Shown piece by piece: positions 15,901 to 24,361 of a stretch of 64,000 bases of DNA; the stretch's first letter is position 1; every line of letters begins with the position of its first letter. This DNA is from Thalassotalea euphylliae (lineage in GTDB: Bacteria > Pseudomonadota > Gammaproteobacteria > Enterobacterales > Alteromonadaceae). The stretch lies in assembly GCF_003390375.1 (NCBI RefSeq), contig NZ_QUOT01000001.1, positions 3,596,001 through 3,660,000 on the forward strand, written 5' to 3'. The notes beneath the pieces are model-generated. The model saw only the letters and a list, made by a program, of their open reading frames with translations. It was not told where the DNA came from and searched no databases. A program made the translations under genes and the position numbers.

Positions 15901-17844
15901 ATGAAGGAACTATTGAGCCGTTATCCGGTATCACCACAGGCAACACAAAATACACATATTAACGCTGATAAATATCAGCAAATGTATCAACAATCGATTG
16001 AACAACCAGACGTGTTTTGGGCTGAACAAGCAGAGCAATTTATTGATTGGTATAAACCTTGGAAGCAAGTCTCTGAGGTTAATTATCAAACCGCAGACAT
16101 CAGTTGGTTTAAAGGTGGGCAACTCAATGTTAGCTATAACTGTATCGACCGCCATTTAGCGAGCAAAGCAAATCAAACGGCCATTATTTTTGAAGGCGAT
16201 GAGCCAACAGATGACTTTCGAGTTAGCTATCAAGAGTTGCACGATAACGTCTGTCGTTTGGCTAATTTGTTAAAAACTCGCGGTGTTAGCAAAGGCGATA
16301 GAGTTTGTATTTACATGCCGATGATCCCCGAAGTGGGCTATGCCATGCTCGCTTGTGCACGTATTGGTGCGGTGCACTCAGTGGTGTTTGGCGGTTTTTC
16401 TACCGAATCGATAAAAGCACGTGTACTAGATGCTGACTGTCAGGTGGTGATCACTGCTGATGAAGGCGTTCGTGGCGGTAAAAAAATACCGCTGAAAGCA
16501 AATGTTGATGCAGCGCTGGTTGATTGCCCCGATGTCCACTCGGTGATCATGGTCGAACGTACTGGCGTTGAAGTTAACTGGCAAGATCAGCGAGATGTCA
16601 ACTATCAGGAAGTGATTAATCACTACGAGCCAATGTGTGAGCCGGAAATGATGGACGCTGAAGACCCTTTATTTATTCTTTACACCTCAGGGTCAACCGG
16701 TAAACCTAAAGGCGTACTGCATACTTGTGGCGGTTATATTTTGTATGCCGCGATGACGCATAAATATGTGTTTGATTACCAAGAAGGTGAGATTTATTGG
16801 TGTACTGCAGATGCCGGCTGGATAACGGGTCATTCGTATATTTTCTATGGCCCACTGGCCAATGGTGCAACGACCTTAGTGTTTGAAGGTGTACCGACTT
16901 ATCCAGATGCAGGGCGATGCTGGCAGGTGTGTGAGAAACATCAGGTCAATATTTTCTATACCGCACCAACGGCAATACGTGCATTAATGGGGCTAGGTGA
17001 TGAGCTGGTTGAAAAGCATGATCGCTCAAGTATTCGCTTGTTAGGGACGGTTGGCGAGCCAATTAACCCTGAGGCTTGGCACTGGTATTATGAAGTGGTT
17101 GGTCAAAGCTGCTGTTCAATCGTTGATACTTGGTGGCAAACTGAGACTGGCGGCATTTTAATTACCTCACTACCTGGGGCTGTCGATATGAAACCAGGTG
17201 CGGCGGGCAAACCATTTTTTGGTGTAAAACCAGCGATTGTCAGCAAAGAAGGCGACGTTCTTGAGGGTGAAGCACGTGGTCGCTTAGTGATGACAGGTAG
17301 CTGGCCTGGACAAATGCGCACTGTATATGGTGATCATCAGCGCTTTTTTGATACCTACTTTAGCCAATACACAGGCTACTATTTTACTGGCGATGGTGCC
17401 AAGCGTGATGCCGATGGTTTTTATTGGATCACCGGCCGTATTGACGATGTGCTTAATGTCTCCGGTCACCGATTAGGCACAGCGGAAATCGAAAGTGCAT
17501 TGGTCTTGCACCCTAAAGTGGCTGAAGCAGCAGTGGTTGGCTATCCGCATGAAATCAAAGGCCAGGGCATATACTGCTATGTCACCTTGATGTCGGGAGT
17601 TGATTGTCAGCAATCCCTTACCGAAGAATTGCAAGCCTTGGTCGCAGACGAGCTAGGTCGCTTTGCTAAGCCTGACTACATTCAATTCGCGCCGGGTTTA
17701 CCAAAAACACGATCGGGTAAAATCATGCGCCGTATCTTGCGTAAAATAGCAGAAAATGAATTGGAGAATCTTGGAGATACTTCAACCTTAGCTGACCCAA
17801 GCGTTGTTAAAGATCTTATCGACAATCGCATCGTTCACGGTTAG
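15901..17844 (+). CDS. acs: Acetyl-CoA synthetase (AMP-forming)
   Basis: Acs activates acetate to acetyl-CoA through acetyl-AMP. The 647-aa product has the P-loop-like YTSGSTGKPKG (about 261), the acyl-pocket VDTWWQTETGG (about 412) whose Trp restricts the pocket to acetate, the hinge region ITGRIDDVLNVSGHRLG (about 520), and the C-terminal PKTRSGKIMRR. The Lys in that last motif is the acetylation-controlled catalytic residue. Length and these features fit Acs better than propionyl-CoA synthetase PrpE. It is monocistronic, with a hairpin after the stop. No acetylation-regulator gene is nearby. Confidence 0.94.
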   Translation: MKELLSRYPVSPQATQNTHINADKYQQMYQQSIEQPDVFWAEQAEQFIDWYKPWKQVSEVNYQTADISWFKGGQLNVSYNCIDRHLASKANQTAIIFEGDEPTDDFRVSYQELHDNVCRLANLLKTRGVSKGDRVCIYMPMIPEVGYAMLACARIGAVHSVVFGGFSTESIKARVLDADCQVVITADEGVRGGKKIPLKANVDAALVDCPDVHSVIMVERTGVEVNWQDQRDVNYQEVINHYEPMCEPEMMDAEDPLFILYTSGSTGKPKGVLHTCGGYILYAAMTHKYVFDYQEGEIYWCTADAGWITGHSYIFYGPLANGATTLVFEGVPTYPDAGRCWQVCEKHQVNIFYTAPTAIRALMGLGDELVEKHDRSSIRLLGTVGEPINPEAWHWYYEVVGQSCCSIVDTWWQTETGGILITSLPGAVDMKPGAAGKPFFGVKPAIVSKEGDVLEGEARGRLVMTGSWPGQMRTVYGDHQRFFDTYFSQYTGYYFTGDGAKRDADGFYWITGRIDDVLNVSGHRLGTAEIESALVLHPKVAEAAVVGYPHEIKGQGIYCYVTLMSGVDCQQSLTEELQALVADELGRFAKPDYIQFAPGLPKTRSGKIMRRILRKIAENELENLGDTSTLADPSVVKDLIDNRIVHG

Positions 17845-17861
17845 CTGTCTTAGTTAGTTAA

Positions 17862-17901
17862 AACACACCGAGTGCTGCTAGTTTGCTGTTTTCGGTGTGT
17901 T
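17862..17901 (+). terminator. Hairpin after acs, possible terminator
   Basis: A 10-bp perfect stem (AACACACCGA and complement) encloses a 20-nt loop 18 bp after the acs stop codon. The T tract that follows is poor, so termination strength is uncertain. Confidence 0.5.
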
Positions 17902-18007
17902 ATATCATTTACTCGCCTAATTGCGATAAAAGGCATCATAAAGCTTTCGCTTAACTGTTTGTTTTCGATTAAAATGCTCGACAATTTATAACCTATCGAG
18001 CGACTTC

Positions 18008-18463
18008 ATGTATTGTCCTTTTTGCTCTGCAACTGATACTAAGGTGATCGATTCACGACTTGTGGCTGATGGTCACCAAATCAGACGTCGTCGTGAATGT
18101 AGCGAGTGTCATGAGCGTTTTACCACTTTTGAAACTGCCGAATTGGTGATGCCGCGCATTATTAAACGCGATGGCTCAAGAGAGCCGTTTAACGAAGACA
18201 AAATGCGCAGTGGTTTGCAACGTGCACTGGAAAAGCGACCTGTTAGCATCGAAAAAATTGAGCTGTCGGTGAATAAGGTTAAATCGCAATTACGTGCAAC
18301 TGGCGAGCGCGAGCTAGACTCAGAAATGCTAGGCAATTTAATTATGGAGCAGCTTAAAGAACTCGACAAAGTTGCTTATATTCGCTTTGCCTCTGTATAT
18401 CGTTCATTTGAAGATATCAAAGAGTTCGGTGAAGAGATTGCTCGTCTGGGCGATGAGAAGTAA
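18008..18463 (+). CDS. nrdR: Transcriptional repressor NrdR
   Basis: NrdR is a nucleotide-sensing repressor of ribonucleotide reductase genes. The 151-aa product has the N-terminal zinc ribbon, CPFC at residues 3-6 and CSECHERF at about 31-38, and then an ATP-cone domain (about 49-139) starting PRIIKRDGSREPF. It sits at the head of the riboflavin genes, as in many gammaproteobacteria. The gap to ribD is 64 bp, so read-through is likely. Confidence 0.95.
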   Translation: MYCPFCSATDTKVIDSRLVADGHQIRRRRECSECHERFTTFETAELVMPRIIKRDGSREPFNEDKMRSGLQRALEKRPVSIEKIELSVNKVKSQLRATGERELDSEMLGNLIMEQLKELDKVAYIRFASVYRSFEDIKEFGEEIARLGDEK

Positions 18464-18527
18464 CAAAACACCAAGCAGGATATCTAAGTCTTTTTTTGGT
18501 GTATTTTAAAGTTTAAGTTAGGTTTGA

Positions 18528-19664
18528 TTGAGAACAACGTTGACACAATTTAGCAACCAAGATCATCAATATATGGCACTAGCCATAAAGCTGGCAAAAC
18601 AAGGGCATTACACCACTTCACCTAACCCTCGTGTTGGTTGTGTCATTGTTAAAAGCGGTCAAATTATTGGCCAAGGTGCGCATCTAAAAGCTGGTACGCC
18701 ACATGCTGAAGTTCATGCATTGCGTGAAGCAGGTGAGCAGGCACGTGGTGCTACAGCGTATGTCACATTGGAACCTTGCTCACATTTTGGTCGCACACCA
18801 CCTTGTGCACAGGCCTTGATTGATAATGGCTTGGCAAAAGTGATTGCTGCCAACGTTGATCCTAATCCGCAAGTTGCTGGTCGTGGCCTTGATATGCTCG
18901 CAGCTGCTGGTATTGAAACAGCCTATGGTTTACTTGCTAATGAAGCTGAGCAGCTCAATCAAGGTTTTCTTAAATTAATGCGCACCCAAATGCCTTATGT
19001 TCGCTGTAAACTTGCTGCCAGCTTGGACGGGCAAACGGCTATGGCATCCGGTGAAAGTCAGTGGATTACCTCGCCAGAAGCACGTAAAGACGTACAACGT
19101 TTACGCGCGCAAAGCTGTGCTGTGCTGACGGGCGCTGACTCTGTGTTAATGGATGGTGCGAAAATGACCGTGCGACATCAAGAGCTTGGCTCACTTGCCA
19201 GCGACTATCCTGCAGAGGTTTTACGTCAGCCAGTGCGAGTAGTGATTGACGGTCAGCAGCGTTTAACACCAGACTTGCCGATGTTCGAATCTCCTCATCC
19301 CGTCATTTTACTGCGAACTAAGGTTGAAAATGAGCAAGACTGGCCGCATTTTGTCAGCCAAGTAGCGATAAAAGAACACGATGGAAAAATTGATTTAGCG
19401 GCAGCGCTGGCTTATCTAGGCACGCTTGGCTTAAACGATATTTTACTTGAGTCGGGTCAGCGCTTAGCTGGTGCCTTTATCGAACAAAACTTGGTAGATG
19501 AATTAATCTTGTATCAAGCGCCCAAATTAATGGGCGTTGATGGCAAAGGCTTATGCGCAATGCCAAGTATTACAAAACTTAAGCAAGCAAAGGCGCTTAA
19601 TATTCGTGATGTCACTATGGTTGGCACAGATCTTAAAGTTACCGCGCAATTTGCCAATAGTTAA
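18528..19664 (+). CDS. ribD: Bifunctional diaminohydroxyphosphoribosylaminopyrimidine deaminase / reductase
   Basis: RibD performs the second and third steps of riboflavin synthesis. The deaminase domain (about 15-150) has the zinc motifs HAEVHAL and PCSHFGRTPPC. The reductase domain (about 155-370) has CKLAASLDGQTAM and LLESGQRLAG. No ATG precedes the conserved MALAIKLAKQG at 18573. A TTG at 18528, five nt after an AGG, gives the usual short N-terminal extension, so I use it; TTG at 18540 is the other candidate. Length is normal. Confidence 0.93.
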   Translation: MRTTLTQFSNQDHQYMALAIKLAKQGHYTTSPNPRVGCVIVKSGQIIGQGAHLKAGTPHAEVHALREAGEQARGATAYVTLEPCSHFGRTPPCAQALIDNGLAKVIAANVDPNPQVAGRGLDMLAAAGIETAYGLLANEAEQLNQGFLKLMRTQMPYVRCKLAASLDGQTAMASGESQWITSPEARKDVQRLRAQSCAVLTGADSVLMDGAKMTVRHQELGSLASDYPAEVLRQPVRVVIDGQQRLTPDLPMFESPHPVILLRTKVENEQDWPHFVSQVAIKEHDGKIDLAAALAYLGTLGLNDILLESGQRLAGAFIEQNLVDELILYQAPKLMGVDGKGLCAMPSITKLKQAKALNIRDVTMVGTDLKVTAQFANS

Positions 19665-19726
19665 GCTTTGTCCTAGCTAAGCATGGCAAGTCAGGTCGTT
19701 AAGCTTATAACGTAAAGAGAAAAGAT

Positions 19727-20383
19727 ATGTTTACCGGAATTATTGAAGCTGTGGGCACCATAGCGGCGATTCAAATGAACCAGCAAGGGGCTGCGATTAC
19801 CGTTAATGTCGGTAAATTAGACATGGCTGATGTCAAATTGGGCGACTCTATCGCCACCAATGGTATATGCCTAACGGTCGTGCACTATAGCGATAGCAGC
19901 TTTACCGCAGATGTTTCAAACGAAACCTTAAAACGTACTGGCTTTGCGAATTATCAAGTAGGCCAAAAGGTTAACTTGGAAAAAGCCATGCTACCAACAA
20001 CGCGCTTTGGTGGTCATATGGTCTCAGGCCATGTTGATGCGGTGGCAGAAGTAACGTCGATTACACAATCAGGTAATAGCTGGGATTATTGGATTACGAT
20101 GGCGGCGGATATCGCCCCTTATATCGCGGAAAAAGGGTCTATTACCATTGATGGCGTAAGCTTAACGGTTAATAGCCTTGCCAGTGACCAATTCCGCTTA
20201 ACGATTGTGCCACACACAGCGCAAGAAACTATCATTGCTGACTACCAAGTCGGCACTAAGCTCAATATTGAAGTTGATGTGGTTGCTCGTTATATCGAGC
20301 GTTTATTAACAAAATCCCATCAACCAACCACTTCCTCTGGTGTTAGTCATGACTTACTAGCACGCAGTGGCTTTATTAAGTAA
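19727..20383 (+). CDS. ribE: Riboflavin synthase, alpha subunit
   Basis: This enzyme dismutates two molecules of 6,7-dimethyl-8-ribityllumazine to riboflavin. The 218-aa product consists of two lumazine-binding beta-barrel repeats. The first starts with the hallmark MFTGIIEAVG, and the second begins near FGGHMVSGHVDAVAEV. The site residues NGICLTV and DGVSLTVN appear at equivalent places in the two halves. It lies 62 bp after ribD and 24 bp before ribBX. Its substrate-forming partner ribH is not in the window. In E. coli this gene is called ribC. Confidence 0.94.
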   Translation: MFTGIIEAVGTIAAIQMNQQGAAITVNVGKLDMADVKLGDSIATNGICLTVVHYSDSSFTADVSNETLKRTGFANYQVGQKVNLEKAMLPTTRFGGHMVSGHVDAVAEVTSITQSGNSWDYWITMAADIAPYIAEKGSITIDGVSLTVNSLASDQFRLTIVPHTAQETIIADYQVGTKLNIEVDVVARYIERLLTKSHQPTTSSGVSHDLLARSGFIK

Positions 20384-20407
20384 CGAAAGGCTAAACAAGA
20401 GGCAGCT

Positions 20408-21517
20408 ATGCAATTAAATACGCCACAAGAAATTATTGATGACATCAAGCTCGGTAAAATGGTGATCTTGATGGATGATGAAGATCGCGAAAATGAGGGT
20501 GACTTCATTATGGCTGCCGAGTTGGTAACGCCAGAAGCGATTAACTTTATGGCTACCCACGGTCGTGGTTTGATTTGTTTACCTATGTCGGCTGAGCGTT
20601 GTCAAAAGCTTAAGTTACCTTTGATGGTAGAAAAGAATGACGCACAGTTTACCACTAACTTTACCGTATCAATTGAAGCTGCTGAGGGTGTCACAACCGG
20701 TATTTCAGCAGCGGATCGCGCAACCACGATTTTAGCGGCGGTGGCAAAAGATGCAGATCAAAACTCAATTGTGCAGCCGGGCCATATTTTTCCGTTGATT
20801 GCCAAAGACGGTGGCGTGTTAAACCGTGCTGGTCATACCGAAGCGGGTGTTGATTTAGCGCGCTTAGCGGGTTTAGAGCCAGCAGCAGTGATTGTTGAAA
20901 TTTTGAATGAAGACGGCACCATGGCGCGTCGTCCTGATTTAGAAAAAATTGCTGAAAAGCACGGTATCAAAATGGGCACTATTGCCGATTTAATTGAATA
21001 CCGCAATGCCAATGAAACTACGATTGAGCGTATTTCGCAGTGTAAGCTGCCAACCGCTTTTGGTGATTTTGATTTAACGGTCTTTAAAGACACCATTGAC
21101 GGCCAAACACACTTCGCACTGACCAAAGGCGAAATCAAAGCTGAAGAGCCTACCCTAGTGCGTGTGCACTTGGAAAACACGTTCCGCGATCTATTATTTA
21201 GCCAGCGCGATAGCATCAATAAGTGGCCTATTGGCAAAGCGTTAGAGCGCATTGCTGAAGAAGGTGGCGTATTGGTGTTACTGGGTAAGCACGAGTCACC
21301 GCAAAGCTTAATTGAGCAAGTTGAAAAATACGCCAAGCTTGATGCTGGCGAGACAATCAAAGAAGTGAAGCGCCACATTGGTTCGCGTAACGTTGGTGTC
21401 GGTTCGCAAATTTTAGCTAACTTAGGTGTTAGCAAGATGCGTTTATTGAGCTCACAAACTAAATATCACTCACTATCAGGCTTTGGTCTAGAAGTGGTTG
21501 AGTATCTTGCAGAGTAA
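20408..21517 (+). CDS. ribBX: 3,4-dihydroxy-2-butanone 4-phosphate synthase with degenerate GTP cyclohydrolase II-like domain (RibBX type)
   Basis: The N-terminal half (about 1-200) is a complete RibB: DDEDRENEGDF metal site, HGRGLICLPM and RAGHTEAGVDLARLAG. It makes the four-carbon unit for lumazine. The C-terminal half (about 205-369) follows the RibA fold, but the zinc-binding Cys-x-Arg-Cys-x-Cys motif and catalytic core are gone, and the chain reads LFSQRDSINKWPIGKALERI where the active site should be. This architecture is a known proteobacterial variant whose C-terminal domain has no assigned function. A separate ribA is therefore expected elsewhere in the genome. Confidence 0.88.
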   Translation: MQLNTPQEIIDDIKLGKMVILMDDEDRENEGDFIMAAELVTPEAINFMATHGRGLICLPMSAERCQKLKLPLMVEKNDAQFTTNFTVSIEAAEGVTTGISAADRATTILAAVAKDADQNSIVQPGHIFPLIAKDGGVLNRAGHTEAGVDLARLAGLEPAAVIVEILNEDGTMARRPDLEKIAEKHGIKMGTIADLIEYRNANETTIERISQCKLPTAFGDFDLTVFKDTIDGQTHFALTKGEIKAEEPTLVRVHLENTFRDLLFSQRDSINKWPIGKALERIAEEGGVLVLLGKHESPQSLIEQVEKYAKLDAGETIKEVKRHIGSRNVGVGSQILANLGVSKMRLLSSQTKYHSLSGFGLEVVEYLAE

Positions 21518-21530
21518 ATTAGATAAGACT

Positions 21531-21800
21531 TATACCAATTGAATTAATTAATTTAGGAATTCAGAGCGCTGTCAGCGTTGGGAGAACAAGCCAAATTTTT
21601 GTTGATATAGTTATTCTACATCTCATCAATTGGGCGAAGTTATCGCGACGCTGACACGCTCCCTAAGGGCGAGTTTAAAAGGCTCATATGTATCGTTATT
21701 GATTTTGACAAGGGAACGACCATTCTCTGCAATCAATGCCTTGCCTCTGAGACTTTTAATTCTCGCTGAATGCTTAAGTATTTATTTCAATTGGTATTAA
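21531..21800. mobile_element. MITE-like element A with TACCAATT terminal inverted repeats
   Basis: The 270-bp segment begins TATACCAATTGAATTAATT and ends AATTGGTATT, which are inverted copies of each other. A nested inverted repeat lies inside: GAGCGCTGTCAGCGT at 21564-21578 and ACGCTGACACGCTC at 21648-21661. There is no open reading frame. It sits between the ribBX stop and what looks like the original operon terminator, which suggests insertion. Its ends match those of element B at 24.1 kb. Confidence 0.7.
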
Positions 21801-21809
21801 CCAATTCAA

Positions 21810-21835
21810 AAGCTACTGATGTCAGTAGCTTTTTT
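21810..21835 (+). terminator. Rho-independent terminator of the rib operon
   Basis: A 12-bp perfect stem (AAAAGCTACTGA and complement) with a 2-nt loop is followed by T7. It lies just beyond element A, which now separates it from ribBX. Confidence 0.85.
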
Positions 21836-22065
21836 TATGCCTACACGTTTTGCCGTAAACGTTTGACACAACCGCTAACAAGATAACGACATAGTTTCGC
21901 TCAAAAAACTTTCATTTTATCTTTTCATTTACCTGTATCGCTGTTTTAATAACCGTGTCTGATATAAAAAATAAGCTAATAAATTCAGCTACATAATAAT
22001 GTAATTTGAATAGCAGTAATTCAGCAAAAAAATAATAAATACAGATATTACAAGTAGGTGTTCAT

Positions 22066-24099
22066 ATGAATGTAAAGGTTGCCCATAAGATCATTCTTGG
22101 CTTCGTTGTCATACTTTTACTGCTCATCTTTGCCAGTGTCAGCTCCATTGGCATTCTCGCCGATATTGAGCAGGCGACTAAGGAAGTTGACAGTATTGCG
22201 ATACCCGTGCAAAAACAAAGTACTGGGTTGCAAATTGGCTTGCTAAAACAAGCTAAGCAAGCCTCCCAAATTACCACCGTAGATAGCGAGCAGCAGCTTT
22301 CAATTCTTAAGTCAGGTTTTGGCAATCAAGGCATCAGGCTTAGTGAAGCAAAGCAAAACCTCGATCAATTATCATTACCTACTGCGCTAGCCCAGCAGTT
22401 AAGCGCCTTTGAGCAAGAGCAGTCACTATTCGCACAAACAGTGGCGAATATGTTTGGCTTTCAGTCTAAATCACTTTCTCTAGCCCAGTCACTCACAAGC
22501 GTTGAGCAACAGATTGGCGCCAATCTTAATGAAGCGGGAGCTTTGCTCGTTGACTTAACGTATTTGGAAGATGACAAAGAGCAAGCGATTGTCGACCGTA
22601 TTATCGGCTCTGCTGGGCAAATAGAAGGCTATGTGATCAACCTTGCTGATGCCGCTAACAGTGTACTTAGTATCAATGATTTAGAGGAGCTAAATCAAAG
22701 CCAAGAGCTAATCGAACAGTCTTTATTGAATATTAAAGATTTAGTCGGCTATTTGGTTAGGCAAGGCGAAGACTATGACACGCAAGGGCTGATTGAGCAG
22801 TTTGTCAGCGAGTTTGAACAGGCGAATGACAAGCTCACTAATGAGCGCAGTTTGTTTGTTATCAAGCGAGAACAATTGGAAAACAGAGCAAACCTAATAG
22901 AGGCTGCTAATCGCTCTGAACAGCAAATAGAACAAGCGCTCGCGACCATAGATAAACTGCTTGAACAAGTTGATTCTAACTTATCGAATTTACAGCAAAA
23001 TGTTTTTGACGATGTTGATAATGGCCAAGCACTAACCTTAATTATTTTGGCGGTTATTATGCTTGTGAGTGTCACTATCGCAGTTTTGACAATTCGTGCG
23101 ATGATCAAGCCGCTCTTTCATATCAATGAAGTCCTGCACCGCATTGCTCAGGGAGATCTCACTAAACAGCTGGATGTGGTTAGTGAGGATGAATATGGTC
23201 AGCTATCGAAAAATGTCAACTCTGTGGTATCACACTTAAAAACCTTAATTGATGATATTGGGCAAAATGCGAATGCACTGGCGCAAGCGGCTAATCGCTC
23301 ACAAACCGAGTTACAAGCGGTGGCAACCTCACTGGATTCTCAGCAATCAACGGTTGATGAAGTTAATCATAATACCTTGTCGCTCAGTGAACATGCGGAT
23401 GAAGTATTGGCTAAGTCGACCGATGCTGAAAATCAGATGACAGAAGCTTTAAATCGCAGTAATGAACTTGAGCAGCGTGCTAATAGCACGGCAGGTAAGA
23501 TTAATGATTTGACGATGTTGCTGCAAAATACCGCTGGCAAAGTCAGTTTGTTGAATCAAGAAGCAACCAATATCAGTAGTATCTTAGAAACTATTCAAAG
23601 TATTGCTGATCAAACTAACTTATTGGCACTTAATGCGGCAATTGAAGCTGCACGTGCCGGGGAGGCTGGTCGAGGTTTCTCAGTGGTGGCCGATGAGGTG
23701 CGTATGCTTGCCAGTCGTACACAAGAGTCAACTTCTGAAATTAATGCGATGATTGATTCGCTACAGGCACAAACTAGCAGTGTTGTAGAGGAGATTGAGC
23801 AAGGGAAAAACAACGCGACCCGCTGTCAGACAGACACTGAGTTACTGTTAGAAACACTGACGACGATTAGCCAAGCAATTTCACAAATGCATTCAATGAG
23901 TATTGATATTTCAAGTGCAGCGCAACAGCAGAATAACTTGAGTAGTGAAATCAACGATAGTATTTCGCAAGTAGCCTTAGTGAGCCAGCAAAGTAGTGAA
24001 AAATCGACAGTAACTCTTGGCTACAGTGAAGAGGTCGCGAAACTTGCTCAATCGCTAGAAAGCGCGGTTGATGCCTTTAATGTTAGAACAGGTACCTAA
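22066..24099 (+). CDS. Methyl-accepting chemotaxis protein with large periplasmic sensor
   Basis: A 677-aa chemoreceptor. An N-terminal transmembrane helix (about 10-30) is followed by a long helical periplasmic region of about 300 residues, a second transmembrane helix (about 325-345), HAMP (about 345-400) and the signalling coiled coil. The CheA/CheW-binding tip contains DQTNLLALNAAIEAARAGEAG. The sensor resembles a helical-bimodular bundle, and its ligand is not predictable. The gene lies between two MITE-like elements in the place where ribH would be expected. Its stop codon TAA touches the end of element B. Confidence 0.92.
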   Translation: MNVKVAHKIILGFVVILLLLIFASVSSIGILADIEQATKEVDSIAIPVQKQSTGLQIGLLKQAKQASQITTVDSEQQLSILKSGFGNQGIRLSEAKQNLDQLSLPTALAQQLSAFEQEQSLFAQTVANMFGFQSKSLSLAQSLTSVEQQIGANLNEAGALLVDLTYLEDDKEQAIVDRIIGSAGQIEGYVINLADAANSVLSINDLEELNQSQELIEQSLLNIKDLVGYLVRQGEDYDTQGLIEQFVSEFEQANDKLTNERSLFVIKREQLENRANLIEAANRSEQQIEQALATIDKLLEQVDSNLSNLQQNVFDDVDNGQALTLIILAVIMLVSVTIAVLTIRAMIKPLFHINEVLHRIAQGDLTKQLDVVSEDEYGQLSKNVNSVVSHLKTLIDDIGQNANALAQAANRSQTELQAVATSLDSQQSTVDEVNHNTLSLSEHADEVLAKSTDAENQMTEALNRSNELEQRANSTAGKINDLTMLLQNTAGKVSLLNQEATNISSILETIQSIADQTNLLALNAAIEAARAGEAGRGFSVVADEVRMLASRTQESTSEINAMIDSLQAQTSSVVEEIEQGKNNATRCQTDTELLLETLTTISQAISQMHSMSIDISSAAQQQNNLSSEINDSISQVALVSQQSSEKSTVTLGYSEEVAKLAQSLESAVDAFNVRTGT

Positions 24100-24262
24100 T
24101 ACCAATTTCAATAAATATTTGATCATTCTGACTGGTTAAAATGCTCACTAACTGCGTTATTATTTTTGAAATTAGAACAACTAGTTAACAAAAAATAACG
24201 CCTTGTTTATGAACCTTTTTCCTGCGCCATAATTGATCAACGAATTAATTCAATTGGTATAA
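24098..24262. mobile_element. MITE-like palindromic element B
   Basis: About 165 bp, with left end ATACCAATTTCAATAAATAT and right end AATTAATTCAATTGGTAT as near-perfect inverted repeats that extend to TGATCA on both sides. An inner stem (GCGTTAT at 24154-24160 with ATAACGC at 24195-24201) makes the element almost wholly palindromic. It has no coding capacity. It overlaps the end of the chemoreceptor gene by one or two bases. Confidence 0.75.
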
Positions 24263-24298
24263 GCTAATATTCATGGAATTGAAGGTCATGGACTGAAA

Positions 24299-24332
24299 AA
24301 CCAAAAAAGCCGCAATAGCGGCTTTTTTGGTT
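24299..24332. terminator. Bidirectional terminator between the chemoreceptor gene and dxs
   Basis: A 15-bp perfect stem with a GCCGC/GCGGC core, a 4-nt loop, and A-rich and T-rich flanks. It serves convergent genes. Confidence 0.9.
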
Positions 24333-24361
24333 GTTAGGGATAGCGGGGTAAGTCGCAGAGA

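Noticed and set aside
18464..18527. An FMN riboswitch in front of ribD or ribBX
   Set aside because: The gaps are too short (64 bp and 24 bp), and none of the conserved FMN-element blocks is present.
20833..21435. A 200-codon frame antisense to ribBX
   Set aside because: The sense strand encodes a clear conserved protein, and the antisense frame is Ser/Arg-rich low-information sequence, as expected for a shadow.
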